Assembly: GCA_040285825.1 (NCBI GenBank)
Contig: JAUPSS010000004.1
Location: 5,277,658-5,341,657 of the forward strand
From: Eukaryota sp. TZLM1-RC
Taxonomy: Eukaryota; Metamonada: BaSk clade
Direction of reading: 5' to 3'
DNA: 64,000 nucleotides
Notes under the pieces: generated by a model
Told to the model about the DNA's origin: nothing
The model's database searches: none
Seen by the model: the letters and a program-made list of their open reading frames with translations, nothing else
Translations under genes and position numbers: made by a program
In this document: one piece after another, positions 19,862 to 30,364 of the stretch
Position numbering within the stretch: the first letter of the stretch is position 1
Layout: each line of letters starts with the position of its first letter

Positions 19862-20985
19862 CTATAAATCAACATCTAATTAGTCCATCTCTCCCCAAAC
19901 AAAAACACTGGATGCAACTCTCTCATAGTGAGATCCAAGAGAAAGCAAAGAATCAGAAACCATCTTCAACATCCCCTTAGAAATAGAAAACACAATCCTA
20001 TTTTGCCAAAACAATCTGTTGAAATTTCTGTTAGTTCTTCTCTTTACAATCATTTCAAAATCTTCCAAAAAACGTATAGCCGTGGGAGCAAGTGAATCAA
20101 AAAGAGAAAATACAAAAGGATACAAATTGTATTTTGTATGCTGTTGACTGGACAATTTGGACAAAGGTTCATTGTATTTTTGCATTTTGAAATTTTCAGC
20201 ATTTGAAAGAGGATTATGAATTTCAGAATTAACAAGCCTTGCATTTGAGGCATTACAAGGATCAACAGACAATACATCCAATTAAATAAAGCTTCCATCT
20301 AATCCAGGTAATATTACATCACCTCTATTATTCTTAAGAAAATCATCTTCAGTATCAAACAGATTTGGCAACAGAAGTTCCAAAAAGGATTCAATTCTAT
20401 GAAACTTACACATACAATATAATTGGTCTCGTACAGCATCGTGAACCTTGCTTTTAAAAGTAATAAAATGTTTACAATTTAACAAATGAGTAATTGAAAT
20501 TTTTCAAGAACATTTACAAATTAAATTATGTGGCAAATTATCAGGCCAGATAAAGGAACGAAATCTCATATTCAAAGTCCAAACAGAATCAGTTAGGAGA
20601 GTACCATAAACTTGAGGAATTGTTGTTACTAAGGCAGAAGAAGTACTATCACACATATCTTGTAAAAGATTTGCAAAAGCGGGATTCTTTTTCTTGGCCA
20701 AGCCAAGTCTAACATCAAAATCCAAGCTTTCAAAAATCTTTGATAATTTTTGTTGAAGCTTTTTACAGCGAAACTGCAATTTAAAAGACATCGGTTTGGT
20801 ATTTCTTGACTTGATTGGGGAAAACATTTTGTCCAAATTTGTGGTGGCAATGTATCAAGTTCACAAGATAACTCATTCAAATAAGGATTACGACTGGAAA
20901 CTAACAAGTGAGAATCAGGAAATCTACGAGAAAATTCATAAATAAAATTTTTGCCTCCAACAAAACAAACAAATTTGCAAGTAAG
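19862..20985 (-). mobile_element. LINE family C copy, 5'-truncated, frame-broken
   Basis: Covers the region from CFVGGKNFIYEFSRRFPDSH to the stop at 19880. It includes VRLGLAKKKNPAFANLLQDM, then CSREIS-like sequence with the H-x3-C half of the zinc motif, and RLE sequence RGDVILPGLDGSFI. After a stop at 20282 comes the C-terminal block FNRLFWQNRIVFSISKGML. It is nearly identical to the family C segment nested at 44105-44798 but carries a frameshift near 20700 and stops near 20282 and 20504. Its 5' end meets another LINE copy head-to-head. Confidence 0.88.
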
Positions 20986-21855
20986 GATATTATTGTTCGA
21001 CTTAGTACGGCTAAGCAAGAAAATCCTGCTTTTGTTAATTTTTTGATTGATTTGAAGGAGAGTTCATCTGCAGTTTTGTTGAATCAAATTCCCCAGATTT
21101 ATGGCTTGTTTTTAAATGACGACCAATGGACTACTGCAATGAAAATGTGTTGTTATTTGTGGCCCTGCAATTTGCCCAATGATCTGTTTTGCAAAAGTGG
21201 AGTTGGGTTCAGATTATCACATTTATTTAATTGCAACAGATTTATTTTATATCGCTCCATTTTGCATGATGCTTTCAGAGATCAAATTCATGAAATGTGC
21301 AATTCCCATCATATTTCATCATTTGTAGAACCGTTGTTGAGGTTTCTTGATATAAATGTAAATTTAAGAGACTCATATTATGGAAAACGACGTGCTGATG
21401 TTTTTGTACCCTCATTTGATGGTGTCTTAAATGTTGTCAATGTTGTAACAGTAGATGTTTGCAAGAAAAATGCCTTCAAAAATGCACAATTCGAAGTATC
21501 CCCTGTTGATGATTCAGAATAGTACAAACGAAAGAAATATGCAAATCCTTTAAAAGAATTGAAACATGTTCGCCATGTGGATTACCAAATTTGCACATTT
21601 GCAATTTCTTTGTATGGACGTCTTGGAACAACTGCCGTGGATTTTATTGATGATTATGAAAATCTTATAAAAAGAAGAATGAATAAGCGTTTTGATCGCC
21701 GTTTGTGGTTAAATCGTATTGTTTTTACTATTTTCAAATTAATTCCTGAAATGATTTGGAAAGCTTTAATGTCTGTCAGTGCACGTTACCGGGACATTGC
21801 TGTTGTAAGGTTTGATGGTGTGAAAGCTTGTTTTGAAGATATTGATTTTTAGAAT
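20975..21855 (+). mobile_element. LINE family A-like copy, 5'-truncated
   Basis: Starts inside VRLSTAKQENPAFVNFLIDL and runs to the end of the ORF. The first Cys pair of the zinc motif has become CKSGVGFRLSHLFNC, so one Cys is replaced by Ser. The RLE motif RRADVFVPSFDGVLNVVNVV has Asn where family A has the second acidic residue. An in-frame TAG lies at 21520-21522; the frame then continues to LWLNRIVFTIFKLIPEMI and the terminus CFEDIDF. The copy is dead. Its start is the head-to-head junction with the family C copy. Confidence 0.85.
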
Positions 21856-22511
21856 GTAGTTTTTTAGTATAAATTAATAATTATGAAAATAAACATTGGT
21901 GTCAGAGGGATTCGTGGTTCAATTTTACCACCAGGTGGTTGGTGCCACCATGGTGGTTATCTTGGTTGTCAATTTCATTTCATTATTCCTTTCTCCTTTC
22001 TTTGTTCCAAATACCATGGCCTGGAAGCAAACACCCTGTATTTGAATACATTTCCCCTAATAATGCTTATGATGAAGTGGAATATTCGAGAGGACGCCTA
22101 CATGCCATATGTGACTTTTATTCATGTGGATGAATGTTGAAATAGTATAAATGATGGAAGAGATGGAGAAAATTGCAGAGGCAGAAGTTGCAGAGGTAGT
22201 CAACGAGCAGGACCAAGAAGCAGATTATTCACTGGATGAGGAAGTCCTACCGATCCTTGTTATTTCAGAAATCTTTATGTTTCGGAGGACATTGAGGAGG
22301 AATGATATGATCTCAAATGCGTATTTCTTTCGATACTTGAGTTATGGGTTTAGTATTTGTTAGTGGAAGCAAACATGTTTTATTCATAAAAATTTGACAT
22401 GTCAGAAAGTAACAGCATTTTATAGGCTAAAAAATACACCACCGTGTGGGAAAAATTTTGAACCTTGCTTATTTCATTGTTACAGACATTGGTACAGACA
22501 TTATCTGTACC
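21856..22511. other. Spacer upstream of the ARM-like gene
   Basis: About 650 bp. Short frames here (for example 22151-22363, acidic; or a frame with RGRSCRGSQRAGPRSR) have no recognisable domain. The motif TTTCATTGTTACAGACA at 22472-22488 also occurs upstream of KAE1. The palindrome-rich piece ACCACCAGGTGGTTGGTGCC lies near 21929. Confidence 0.45.
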
Positions 22512-23597
22512 ATGAACCTCTCTCAACTTCATCCCTACCAAGGACCAATCAAGTTTGAACCACATGAAGTTTCCCTTGGTTTTGAACAATCTGCTATTCA
22601 TCGCGTCATGCGACAGCTCTCTACACATTTATCATGTCGCTATAGGGATACGTTTCCACTTGAGGTAGGGGCATGTATTAAACTCTTAAACTCTCTTCTG
22701 AAAGAGAACACAAATAAACACGTTTTTCACAACTGCGAAGGTATAAGTCTACTGTCAAGGCTTATTTCCCAGCCCACGTCTCTCTCCCCATCACTTCTGA
22801 ACTGCATCGACCATCTTTGTTCGCTTCCTGATCTTTGTACTGATCTCATATTTTCTGATATTCCCTCAAAATTATCTTCTCTGCTCACTAATAATCCTAA
22901 CCCTAACCCTAACGCTGATCCTAACTTGAGTATTTCTTTGGCTGCCTTGCAGACTCTATCTCTACTTTTGGAAAGATTTGCTGTTCTCAATGGAAAAGAA
23001 TCTATTGCTAAAACATCTATTTATTTACCAAACCTGTTGTCAAGCTCACATCACCATGCCACTTCATCACCGTCACCATCTCATGCCACGTGTCAGTGTG
23101 TCATTTCTGCTTTACGGGCTATTTATTCTGTTACTAGTTGTTTAGAATCAAAATCTTTTCTAACTCAGCCTGAAATTATAGGGGAATTTGCTGAAGGAAT
23201 CAGTTCACTTTGCCAATCAAAATTGATTGATAAGTTGATTGAAATCGGCCAAATTGATAAATTTAGGTATTTTTGTCTCAATATTGTTGGTGATTTAGTA
23301 AAATTTAAAAAAGGTTATGATGCAATAATTCAATCAAATGTGATTGATTTGATTGCCAAGGGGTTAGAAACTGATGACGTGATGTCTTGCTTGTGGATTT
23401 TATCTTACTTGTCAATCAAATTTGAGGGAGCCCAGCTTATTTCTAAAAATATTAGGGTTTTAAGACATTTAGTAAGGATCAAATGTGATAAAAGAGTAGA
23501 TAATGATATTAAATTCGAAGTTGTTTGTGATGTTCTATCTAGTATTAACAAGAATGATGAATTAAGTCGGGTTGTGAAATCTCTGTGTTGTGTTTAA
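22512..23597 (+). CDS. ARM/HEAT-like helical repeat protein, unidentified
   Basis: 361-aa protein. I place the start at the ATG at 22512 because the open frame upstream begins with a non-ATG codon. The sequence is mostly amphipathic helix pairs with leucine-rich armadillo-like spacing: ISLLSRLISQPTSLSPSLLN, LSISLAALQTLSLLLERFAV, FCLNIVGDLVKFKKGYDAII, then SCLWILSYLSIKFEGAQLIS. A low-complexity Asn-Pro stretch (NPNPNPNADPN) comes from telomere-like DNA at 22896-22913. A His/Ser-rich loop (SSSHHHATSSPSPSHAT) follows. It is convergent with CSE1, with about 170 bp between the stops. An importin-alpha or other ARM adaptor is conceivable, but no family-specific motif is visible. Confidence 0.7.
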   Translation: MNLSQLHPYQGPIKFEPHEVSLGFEQSAIHRVMRQLSTHLSCRYRDTFPLEVGACIKLLNSLLKENTNKHVFHNCEGISLLSRLISQPTSLSPSLLNCIDHLCSLPDLCTDLIFSDIPSKLSSLLTNNPNPNPNADPNLSISLAALQTLSLLLERFAVLNGKESIAKTSIYLPNLLSSSHHHATSSPSPSHATCQCVISALRAIYSVTSCLESKSFLTQPEIIGEFAEGISSLCQSKLIDKLIEIGQIDKFRYFCLNIVGDLVKFKKGYDAIIQSNVIDLIAKGLETDDVMSCLWILSYLSIKFEGAQLISKNIRVLRHLVRIKCDKRVDNDIKFEVVCDVLSSINKNDELSRVVKSLCCV

Positions 23598-23764
23598 TAT
23601 TTTGTAATAAAACAAATTAATTAGTTTTATGAAAGAAGCAACACTACAATTTTTGTATTTAATTATTATTTTCAGAAAAATCAAAATCGCCAGGATAGAA
23701 GAAATTTATTAAAAAATAAGCAAGATTGTCTAAAAGATGAAACACATTCAAGGAAAATTCAAAA

Positions 23765-26632
23765 CTAAATATTCAAACGTTGACCACTTTGTCCAACAAA
23801 CTGGGCAATGCTGTTAACCAATTGGGCATGTTCCTGGCTCTTTAACATAGTAGATATATTAGGAGAAGACTTGACAACTTCAGTAAAAACGGAGTTGAAG
23901 TAGCCAATGGGATCAGGTACTTCAAACCACTCTTCTTTAGGTGGAGTGGCATTCTTGAGGGTGGTATGCTGAGGTGAATAACCATTAGAATCTTCTTCTT
24001 GGGTCAAAGTTTGGTTAATTGTAATAGAAGATTCAGAGCTATCATTGACGGAAAGATTTATAATTACGGATAGTAATTCCAAAAATAAATGTGGTTTGTT
24101 GATAATAAACGTAGATTTAAGTAAGTTAATATTACCTACCATTACTAATTTTTTTCGATCTGCAGCCTTTAAAATATTCAAACCTCTCCAAGAAGAAGAG
24201 CACTCGGGGATCCAATAAGAGTTAAAAAATGTTTCAGTTAAACCAGATTGTAAATGCTCAAACTGTTGGAGAAGAGCATCACCACCAAACTTGTTAATGA
24301 AGAGACTGAGGGCTTCATAGAAACCTCGACGAAGAGTGATTGTTTGGGATTTGGTGTATCTTGTAAGTAATACTGAAAGAATTCCAGGCAAAAACTTGGA
24401 AAAACCTTCAAGGGGAACGTAATTGAAAAGTGACATTAAAAAGCCAAAAGAATAACGATCATTCTGACGACTGGCTGCCAGTTTCTGCCAAGGTCCCAGT
24501 AAAGGTTCAACCAAATTTAATCTTGAAATTTCAGTTTTGCCTCTTCTGACGTAGGCAGCAACAAGTCTTGAAAGCGATGGAACATTACCACGAATTTCCC
24601 AGAATTGAATGTTTAACAAATACTTGCGTAGAAGATCTACATAATTATCAGACCAAGGACCTGTGCCTTTTTCTAATAAAAAGGCAAGAATTTGAAAGAC
24701 AAAAGGTTCGAAATCTTGAATGTCCTTGACTAAAACAACTGAGAATGGGTAGAACAATGCAGCCTCAAAAGCTTCCAAGACTTTTCCCGACTGGTCTTCA
24801 GTGGTCAAGACATTAATGACCGCAGCAATTCCCTCAAAAACGAAATAATTAAACGAAGGATTCGTGGGGTTTTTAACAATTTTCTCAAAGAATTGGATCA
24901 ATGAACTCACAACCGTTTGAGCGTGGGGAAAAAGAACTTGGGAACTTGAATTAGTAATAACTGACACAACAGTTTTCATTACAAATTCATTTAACTCAGA
25001 GAATTTCTTATTAAAAGCTGCAAACAAGATACCCAGTAATTGACCAACAGCTTCACTAGTGAGGAGTTTGGGACCAATAGAAGTGTTCAACAGCTTATCA
25101 AGGCACCAAGAAGCAAATGAGTGTACAATGAAAGCATCATGGGAGATGGAGTTGACAATAGTGGGGGTAACTGATGATAATGATGCCTCTGGAAGAAAAC
25201 CTCTCAAGACAGTAATAAATCTAATACAGGTGCAGATAACAATAGTATTTTCACCCTTGTTTAAGGCTGGGATAATAAAAGATTCGAATAAACTAATCAA
25301 ATTAACCCCTTGTACCAATTCTGTCGCCCCTTTCTGAGGAGTTTCTGCTCTAATACCAACTGCCAAAGCTAGTAGAACAGCAGAGACTTGGGAAGACCAA
25401 GAAGAGCTCGCCAAAAGCTCAGTGACACGTGTTTGACAAATATTAATCATGTCAGCTCTAAATTCAGATGTCAAACCCCTCACAAGCTCAGTAGCAGCTC
25501 CTCTACGACTTGACGTTTCACCAACCAAACCAGTGTCTAATTCAGTAATGACAAACTGCCGGGGATCTTCTAGGGTCGTTTCAAGATCTTCATCTCTATA
25601 AGTGAGCAATGGTAAAGCTACTTGGTTGACGACAGCTTCCAAAATAGGCCGTGAATTAAATTTTTGTTTTTTGTTCGACCTAGCAATAGCGTCAAGGAAG
25701 AGAGTGGCTGAAATAGAGATTCCATCAAAGCGTGGCGCATCAGAAAGCCCAGAAATCAAAGAGAAAACATCTTGAAGGAAGAGGTCAATAAAAGGTTCAA
25801 AATTAGATTCGTATTTTGAACCATAGATTCTAATCAAATCACATACTTTTTCTTTAATTTTCCAATTATTAGAGGGTGGATCGTCTCTTTCAGCATGGGG
25901 GTCATCCTCTGGTGAACCTAGCAATGTCCTAAACATTGACAAAATGTTTTGTTCTTGTGAAGCAAAGTTATCTTCAAAAAAAGCAGGTAGATCTGGTGTT
26001 GTGAGGTGCATTATGATGTCTAACGAGTACAGAATTCCTTGTTGGATCATCTTGTCCATTGGTGAAGTGGTGAAGGCCTTGATAAGATTAGTAAAAAGGG
26101 AAAGAAAAGGAGTGCAAAAGACAGAGTAGGGTTCCAGTACATGAAGCATTTCACGAATGAGTTCGTCAGACAAGGCGGCGCTGGAGTACTTGCGGAAGAT
26201 TGCTTCAAAAGTGGCGAGAGCTCCAATGAAATCGGTTTGGGAGGTGAATTTGGAAACAAGCTCGTCACGCAGGGTAGGCCAATTGGTGGGGTAATCGGTT
26301 TCAGCAATGGTGACTACGGCTTCCGAAAGTTGGGAACGAATGAGTTCAGGTACTTGAAGCATTAGAGTAACGATGTGTTGCTTGATGTAGGTCCGATCGT
26401 CGTCAGAGATAGCTGTGGATTGGTCATCGGGATAGTATTTTCTAATATTGTTTTTGAAAAGGATTGATGCCGCTTGGATAATGGTGACATCTTGCGATTT
26501 GAATGATGCGATGAAATCAAGAAGATGTCTGGTGAATCCTGTTTGCCTGGAGGAATCTTGTAACTGCTTGGCAGCTTCGGCCTGTGTTTGAGGGTTGAGG
26601 GTTTGTTGTAAAAGATTTGCAAGTTGGGACAT
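23765..26632 (-). CDS. CSE1: Exportin-2 / CSE1 (importin-alpha re-exporter)
   Basis: 955-aa HEAT-repeat karyopherin that, with Ran-GTP, returns importin-alpha from nucleus to cytoplasm. The N-terminus MSQLANLLQQTLNPQTQAEA, then AAKQLQDSSRQTGFTRHLLD, is the importin-beta N-terminal repeat. ASILFKNNIRKYYPDDQSTA matches the CSE1 segment that follows. Later family landmarks include KEKVCDLIRIYGSKYESNFE, DEDLETTLEDPRQFVITELD (the CSE1 acidic D-P-x-x-F-I stretch) and SSRRGAATELVRGLTSEFRA. The C-terminal region has RYSFGFLMSLFNYVPLEGFS. Length matches the family (about 960 aa). There is no intron. A family A LINE remnant begins about 73 bp upstream of its start codon, in head-to-head orientation. 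Confidence 0.95.
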   Translation of the reverse strand: MSQLANLLQQTLNPQTQAEAAKQLQDSSRQTGFTRHLLDFIASFKSQDVTIIQAASILFKNNIRKYYPDDQSTAISDDDRTYIKQHIVTLMLQVPELIRSQLSEAVVTIAETDYPTNWPTLRDELVSKFTSQTDFIGALATFEAIFRKYSSAALSDELIREMLHVLEPYSVFCTPFLSLFTNLIKAFTTSPMDKMIQQGILYSLDIIMHLTTPDLPAFFEDNFASQEQNILSMFRTLLGSPEDDPHAERDDPPSNNWKIKEKVCDLIRIYGSKYESNFEPFIDLFLQDVFSLISGLSDAPRFDGISISATLFLDAIARSNKKQKFNSRPILEAVVNQVALPLLTYRDEDLETTLEDPRQFVITELDTGLVGETSSRRGAATELVRGLTSEFRADMINICQTRVTELLASSSWSSQVSAVLLALAVGIRAETPQKGATELVQGVNLISLFESFIIPALNKGENTIVICTCIRFITVLRGFLPEASLSSVTPTIVNSISHDAFIVHSFASWCLDKLLNTSIGPKLLTSEAVGQLLGILFAAFNKKFSELNEFVMKTVVSVITNSSSQVLFPHAQTVVSSLIQFFEKIVKNPTNPSFNYFVFEGIAAVINVLTTEDQSGKVLEAFEAALFYPFSVVLVKDIQDFEPFVFQILAFLLEKGTGPWSDNYVDLLRKYLLNIQFWEIRGNVPSLSRLVAAYVRRGKTEISRLNLVEPLLGPWQKLAASRQNDRYSFGFLMSLFNYVPLEGFSKFLPGILSVLLTRYTKSQTITLRRGFYEALSLFINKFGGDALLQQFEHLQSGLTETFFNSYWIPECSSSWRGLNILKAADRKKLVMVGNINLLKSTFIINKPHLFLELLSVIINLSVNDSSESSITINQTLTQEEDSNGYSPQHTTLKNATPPKEEWFEVPDPIGYFNSVFTEVVKSSPNISTMLKSQEHAQLVNSIAQFVGQSGQRLNI

Positions 26633-26704
26633 CGGCTAATAGCAAACTAATGTCAAATAGAAGTAACCCGTTGAGATGGCGGATAGAGACAAATTATCGT
26701 TCAA

Positions 26705-28400
26705 AATTACTGTTTTGACCTACTTTCTTCTTCAGGTGTTAAACAGGGCGATCCACTTGGTCCTTTTTTTGCTTAACAATTTATCCTTTAATGTGCGAAT
26801 TAAATGAAAAATTCCCAGAAATAGATATTGTAACATATATGGATGACATTTCTGTCATTGCTCCTATCTCATTACTCAAACAAATAGCAATTTTTATTCA
26901 ACAGCATTATAAAGATATTAATCTCTCATTCAAAATTGCCAAATGTCTGATTATTGGCCATGAACAAAGTGATTTGTTAACTCAATTTGGAAGTGAATTA
27001 GAATCAATAGAAATTTTAAATATATAAAAATTGAAATTCTTGTTTCTAAAAATTTGTTATTCTGGAAAGTTTACTCATATTTTGAGAACAACATCACCAT
27101 CTATTTTTGTGGAATTTTGTCGTATTTTGAATGAACAAAAGACCAATTTTTTGGCAGAATTATTAGAAATAGATGCATCACAATTACGAAGCCACATTTT
27201 GGTGGTACAAATTTTGGTGGTGTTTATTTTTCTAAATCAAGCAATTTTTGTAATTCTGCTTTTATTGGAGGTGGTAAAAATTAAATTTTTGAATTTGTAA
27301 ATCGTTTTCCGAAACAAAATTGATCTCATTGAAAACTGTGGCAGCTCTTATCTTATTTCTTTGCAACAGGAAATTGAAACCCTTTCACCAAATATTTGGT
27401 CTAAATGTTTTCCCTCAGATATTGTGGAGCTTCTGCCAAGAATCTTGCTTTCCTTACCACTGACTTTTACAAAATTGCAGAAAAAAATCTTAAATTTTTT
27501 TAGAAAACTTGGATTTTATTGTAAATGTTAGCATGGCTAAAGAAAAATGCCATTCTTCCAAACTTTTTGATTGATTTTGGAGAAGTTGCTCAAATTGCCT
27601 TATCTCCCGAATTGCCAACATTTACGGCCTTCTGCTCAATTATCACCAATGGACCAATGCGATGAGAATGAGATGTTTCCTATGGCCTTGTTCGTTACCA
27701 AATGATTTAAGTTGTCGCTGCAACAGTGTGGTTACGCTTTCCCATATTTTCAACTGCAAGTTTTTATAACTTATCGCTCAATTGTTCATGACTTAGTCTG
27801 TGATCAATTATATGCCATGTGCAAACGTTTCAATATATATAAATATAGAGGCGTTGATTGAACCACTAGTACGTAAGCTGTCTCCAGATCAAACTGATGA
27901 TTCCTTTGGTAAAAGAAAGGATAGATTTAGTAGCTCCAGGGATCGATGTTGTTCTCAATGTTGTGGATGTTGTCTCAGTAGATGTTTGCAAAAATTCTTC
28001 TGCTCGTTTGGTGTATTCCGGTGATTCGCTGCTCTCTAACGCCGAAGAAAAGGTAAAAGAATACAAAGAACAATTGACACAATTAGGTGGAGTCGAAACT
28101 GTGAAATATCAGTTTGTGCTGTTTCCAATTTCTTATTTTGGCAATATTGGACCTTCAGGTCTACATTTGTTCAAAATTTCAAAAAAGTTTAACTAAATGG
28201 ATCTCGTTGAGAAATGCATTCCACTTTCTGGTTAAGTAGAATTGTTTTTTGCATTTTCAAGTCTGTTCCAAAAATGATTTCTAAAGCTCTTTTTGCTATT
28301 GGTGTAGAATAAGAACGAAATGCTGTGAGTAGGTTTAGACACCGTGATGCTTGTTTGGAGGATATTGAATATTGGACAGACTTTTACTTCAATAAAAATA
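26705..28400 (+). mobile_element. LINE family A copy, 5'-truncated, heavily decayed
   Basis: Parallels the full-length A element from RT motif B onward: SGVKQGDPLGPFF-like start, then TYMDDISVIAPISLLKQIAI (YMDD retained), KICYSGKFTHILRTTSPSIF and the zinc/RLE region. The RLE is frame-shifted in several places near 27890-28020. The C-terminal block is visible near 28140-28370. Numerous single-base indels and stops make it a pseudogene. It is noticeably more diverged from the 53.4-kb copy than the copy at 29982-30352. Confidence 0.88.
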
Positions 28401-28680
28401 CAGTTTACAAAATACATTCAAAATCAACAATATAATGTAAAGAATAAGTACCTCAAGCTCTCAAAAGTTTGTACCGCATCTTTTCAGCTAGTAAGTCTCG
28501 TATATGGTTGTCTGATGGAGTAGAATGATAGAAACATCACGTGCGGTGGCTTAAAACTGTTGCAAGCTCAGTTTTTGTTTATTTATAAGAAAAATTATTT
28601 TATATTATAGAAAAGTAGTTAACATATACAAAGTTTATTCTGGAAATCAATCAATCATAATTGAAGAAAATTGAATTGAA
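28401..28680. other. Short spacer
   Basis: About 280 bp between LINE remnant and membrane-protein gene. Nothing recognisable. Confidence 0.5.
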
Positions 28681-29853
28681 TCAGGTATAAACTACTTCAG
28701 AATCCTTAGCATCTCCATTTTCCTCTACAAATTCATTAAATTCTGTACAAAATTGAGAACAACACCGAAAAACCTTTGAGTAAATCAATAGTATTGAGCC
28801 TCCACCCAGAAAAACCACTACAACCACCAACAACGATGCCAAATTTTCCGTAAAGCTGTATTTTTCTGGTGAAAACTCACATAATGAATTAACAAGGCAT
28901 GATCGAAAAAGCAAATTTAGAAAAATAATAAAAGCTCTTCCGATATAATTAACCAATAAAAATAAAGAAAAACAAGTAACTGTGGTGAAATAAAAACGCC
29001 AAAACTTAATTAAACCATCTTCCACATCACAGTTGTTGTTCATCATAACCAAACGACAAATATTATAAGAAGATAAAACAAGGAGGAGAATGATATATAT
29101 GCAATGGTTGGAATAATTGGAAATTATTATAATGTTGGAAATAAGTAAGAAATAAGTCGAAATTGATAATGACAATACGATACAACCTGGATAAGAAGAC
29201 CAAAATGTACACAACAAGCACAAATATTTAAAATATTCTCCATCAAAAATATAGTGATTATCTTCATTACGAACAACCCATAAAAGACCAACACAAAAAC
29301 TACCCAATACCATTATAATTAATGGAAGACTAATAAAAAATGATGGCACTAGCAAAAGACCGTAAATAATGATAGGGAGGAAGGTGAAATTCCAATCCAA
29401 ATCGTGATAGATGTTACAGAATCCATCTGCACTAAAGCAGTAAGCATAGGAGAAATCCTCCCAAGGTTCGGTGAAGAACATGGACAGCGGTAAGGTTAAA
29501 ATATAAAGAAAAAAGTGCGACAGCATTGAAATGAAGAAAGGAACAGCAGCAACGATGAGAATCACAGAGATACGGGAGGCAAATCGGTTCGGAGTATCCA
29601 TAGGGAAGATTATATCGGAGAGAGAGGGCCATGTGGCAAATGCCACGATAAATGAACATAACAAAAACCAAAAACCGATAAAGTTGAACAGTTTTAAATC
29701 AAAGAGAAAGGATAGGACTGATAGAGTAATTGCGACTCCTGTGACCAGAAGCAAAGCAAGATTGACCAGGATTGATTTGATGGAAGAAGAAAGTTTGTGT
29801 TTGAAAAGAAACTCAAAGAACAGTACCAGAATATTATGACTAGAGGTTCCCAT
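28681..29853 (-). CDS. Multi-pass membrane protein, unidentified
   Basis: 390-aa protein. The start is the ATG at 29853 (MGTSSHNILVLFFEFLFKHK). About nine to ten hydrophobic helices are visible, for example SILVNLALLLVTGVAITLSV, FIGFWFLLCSFIVAFATWPS, VILIVAAVPFFISMLSHFFL, FLPIIIYGLLLVPSFFISLP and LASLLVVVVVFLGGGSILLI. A cysteine-bearing loop with CFSADGFCNIYHDLDW lies between helices. The C-terminal tail is acidic (FVEENGDAKDSEVVYT). No transporter or channel signature is recognisable. Uniform codon use and an intact frame between decayed LINEs support a functional host gene. Membrane location is inferred from hydropathy only. Confidence 0.72.
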   Translation of the reverse strand: MGTSSHNILVLFFEFLFKHKLSSSIKSILVNLALLLVTGVAITLSVLSFLFDLKLFNFIGFWFLLCSFIVAFATWPSLSDIIFPMDTPNRFASRISVILIVAAVPFFISMLSHFFLYILTLPLSMFFTEPWEDFSYAYCFSADGFCNIYHDLDWNFTFLPIIIYGLLLVPSFFISLPLIIMVLGSFCVGLLWVVRNEDNHYIFDGEYFKYLCLLCTFWSSYPGCIVLSLSISTYFLLISNIIIISNYSNHCIYIILLLVLSSYNICRLVMMNNNCDVEDGLIKFWRFYFTTVTCFSLFLLVNYIGRAFIIFLNLLFRSCLVNSLCEFSPEKYSFTENLASLLVVVVVFLGGGSILLIYSKVFRCCSQFCTEFNEFVEENGDAKDSEVVYT

Positions 29854-29981
29854 CAACTTTGATGAGAAGTTGATGAATGAAGGGATGTTGAGGATACGAA
29901 ACTGATCAATTTGATTGATGATGGGAAATTCCGTTTACACAATTTTCGTGCGGAATAATTACAAAATCTATCTACTCAGAT

Positions 29982-30352
29982 CGAAAAAAAGGAGATAAAA
30001 ATATGAAGAACCTTTGGCACAGTTAGGTAGAGTGGAACATGTGAAATATCAGTTTGTGTCGTTTGCAATTTCTCTTTTTGGCAATATCGGATTTTCAGGG
30101 TTGCACGTTTTTGAAAATTTCAAAAAAGTGTTACTGAATAGGTAAAACAATGAATTCCACTTTCTGGTTAAAAAGAATTGTTTTTTGCATTTTCAAGTCT
30201 ATTCCAACAATGATTTCAAAGGCACTTTTAGCTATTGGTGTAGAATATGAACGTAATGCTGTGAGTAGGTTCAGTGATAGTGAAGCTTGTTTGGAGGATA
30301 TTGAATTCTAGATAGATTTGTTTATCTCAATAAATATTCCAGTTAGAAAAAA
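29982..30352 (+). mobile_element. LINE family A copy, strongly 5'-truncated, with 12-bp TSD
   Basis: Only the last 370 bp of family A are present: KYEEPLAQLGRVEHVKYQF, the C-terminal block and the terminus CLEDIEF, followed by the family 3' UTR (TCTCAATAAATA). It is flanked by a perfect 12-bp direct repeat ATCTACTCAGAT at 29970-29981 and 30353-30364. This is a clean target-primed insertion product. It is nearly identical to the full-length copy except for small indels. Confidence 0.92.
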
Positions 30353-30364
30353 ATCTACTCAGAT

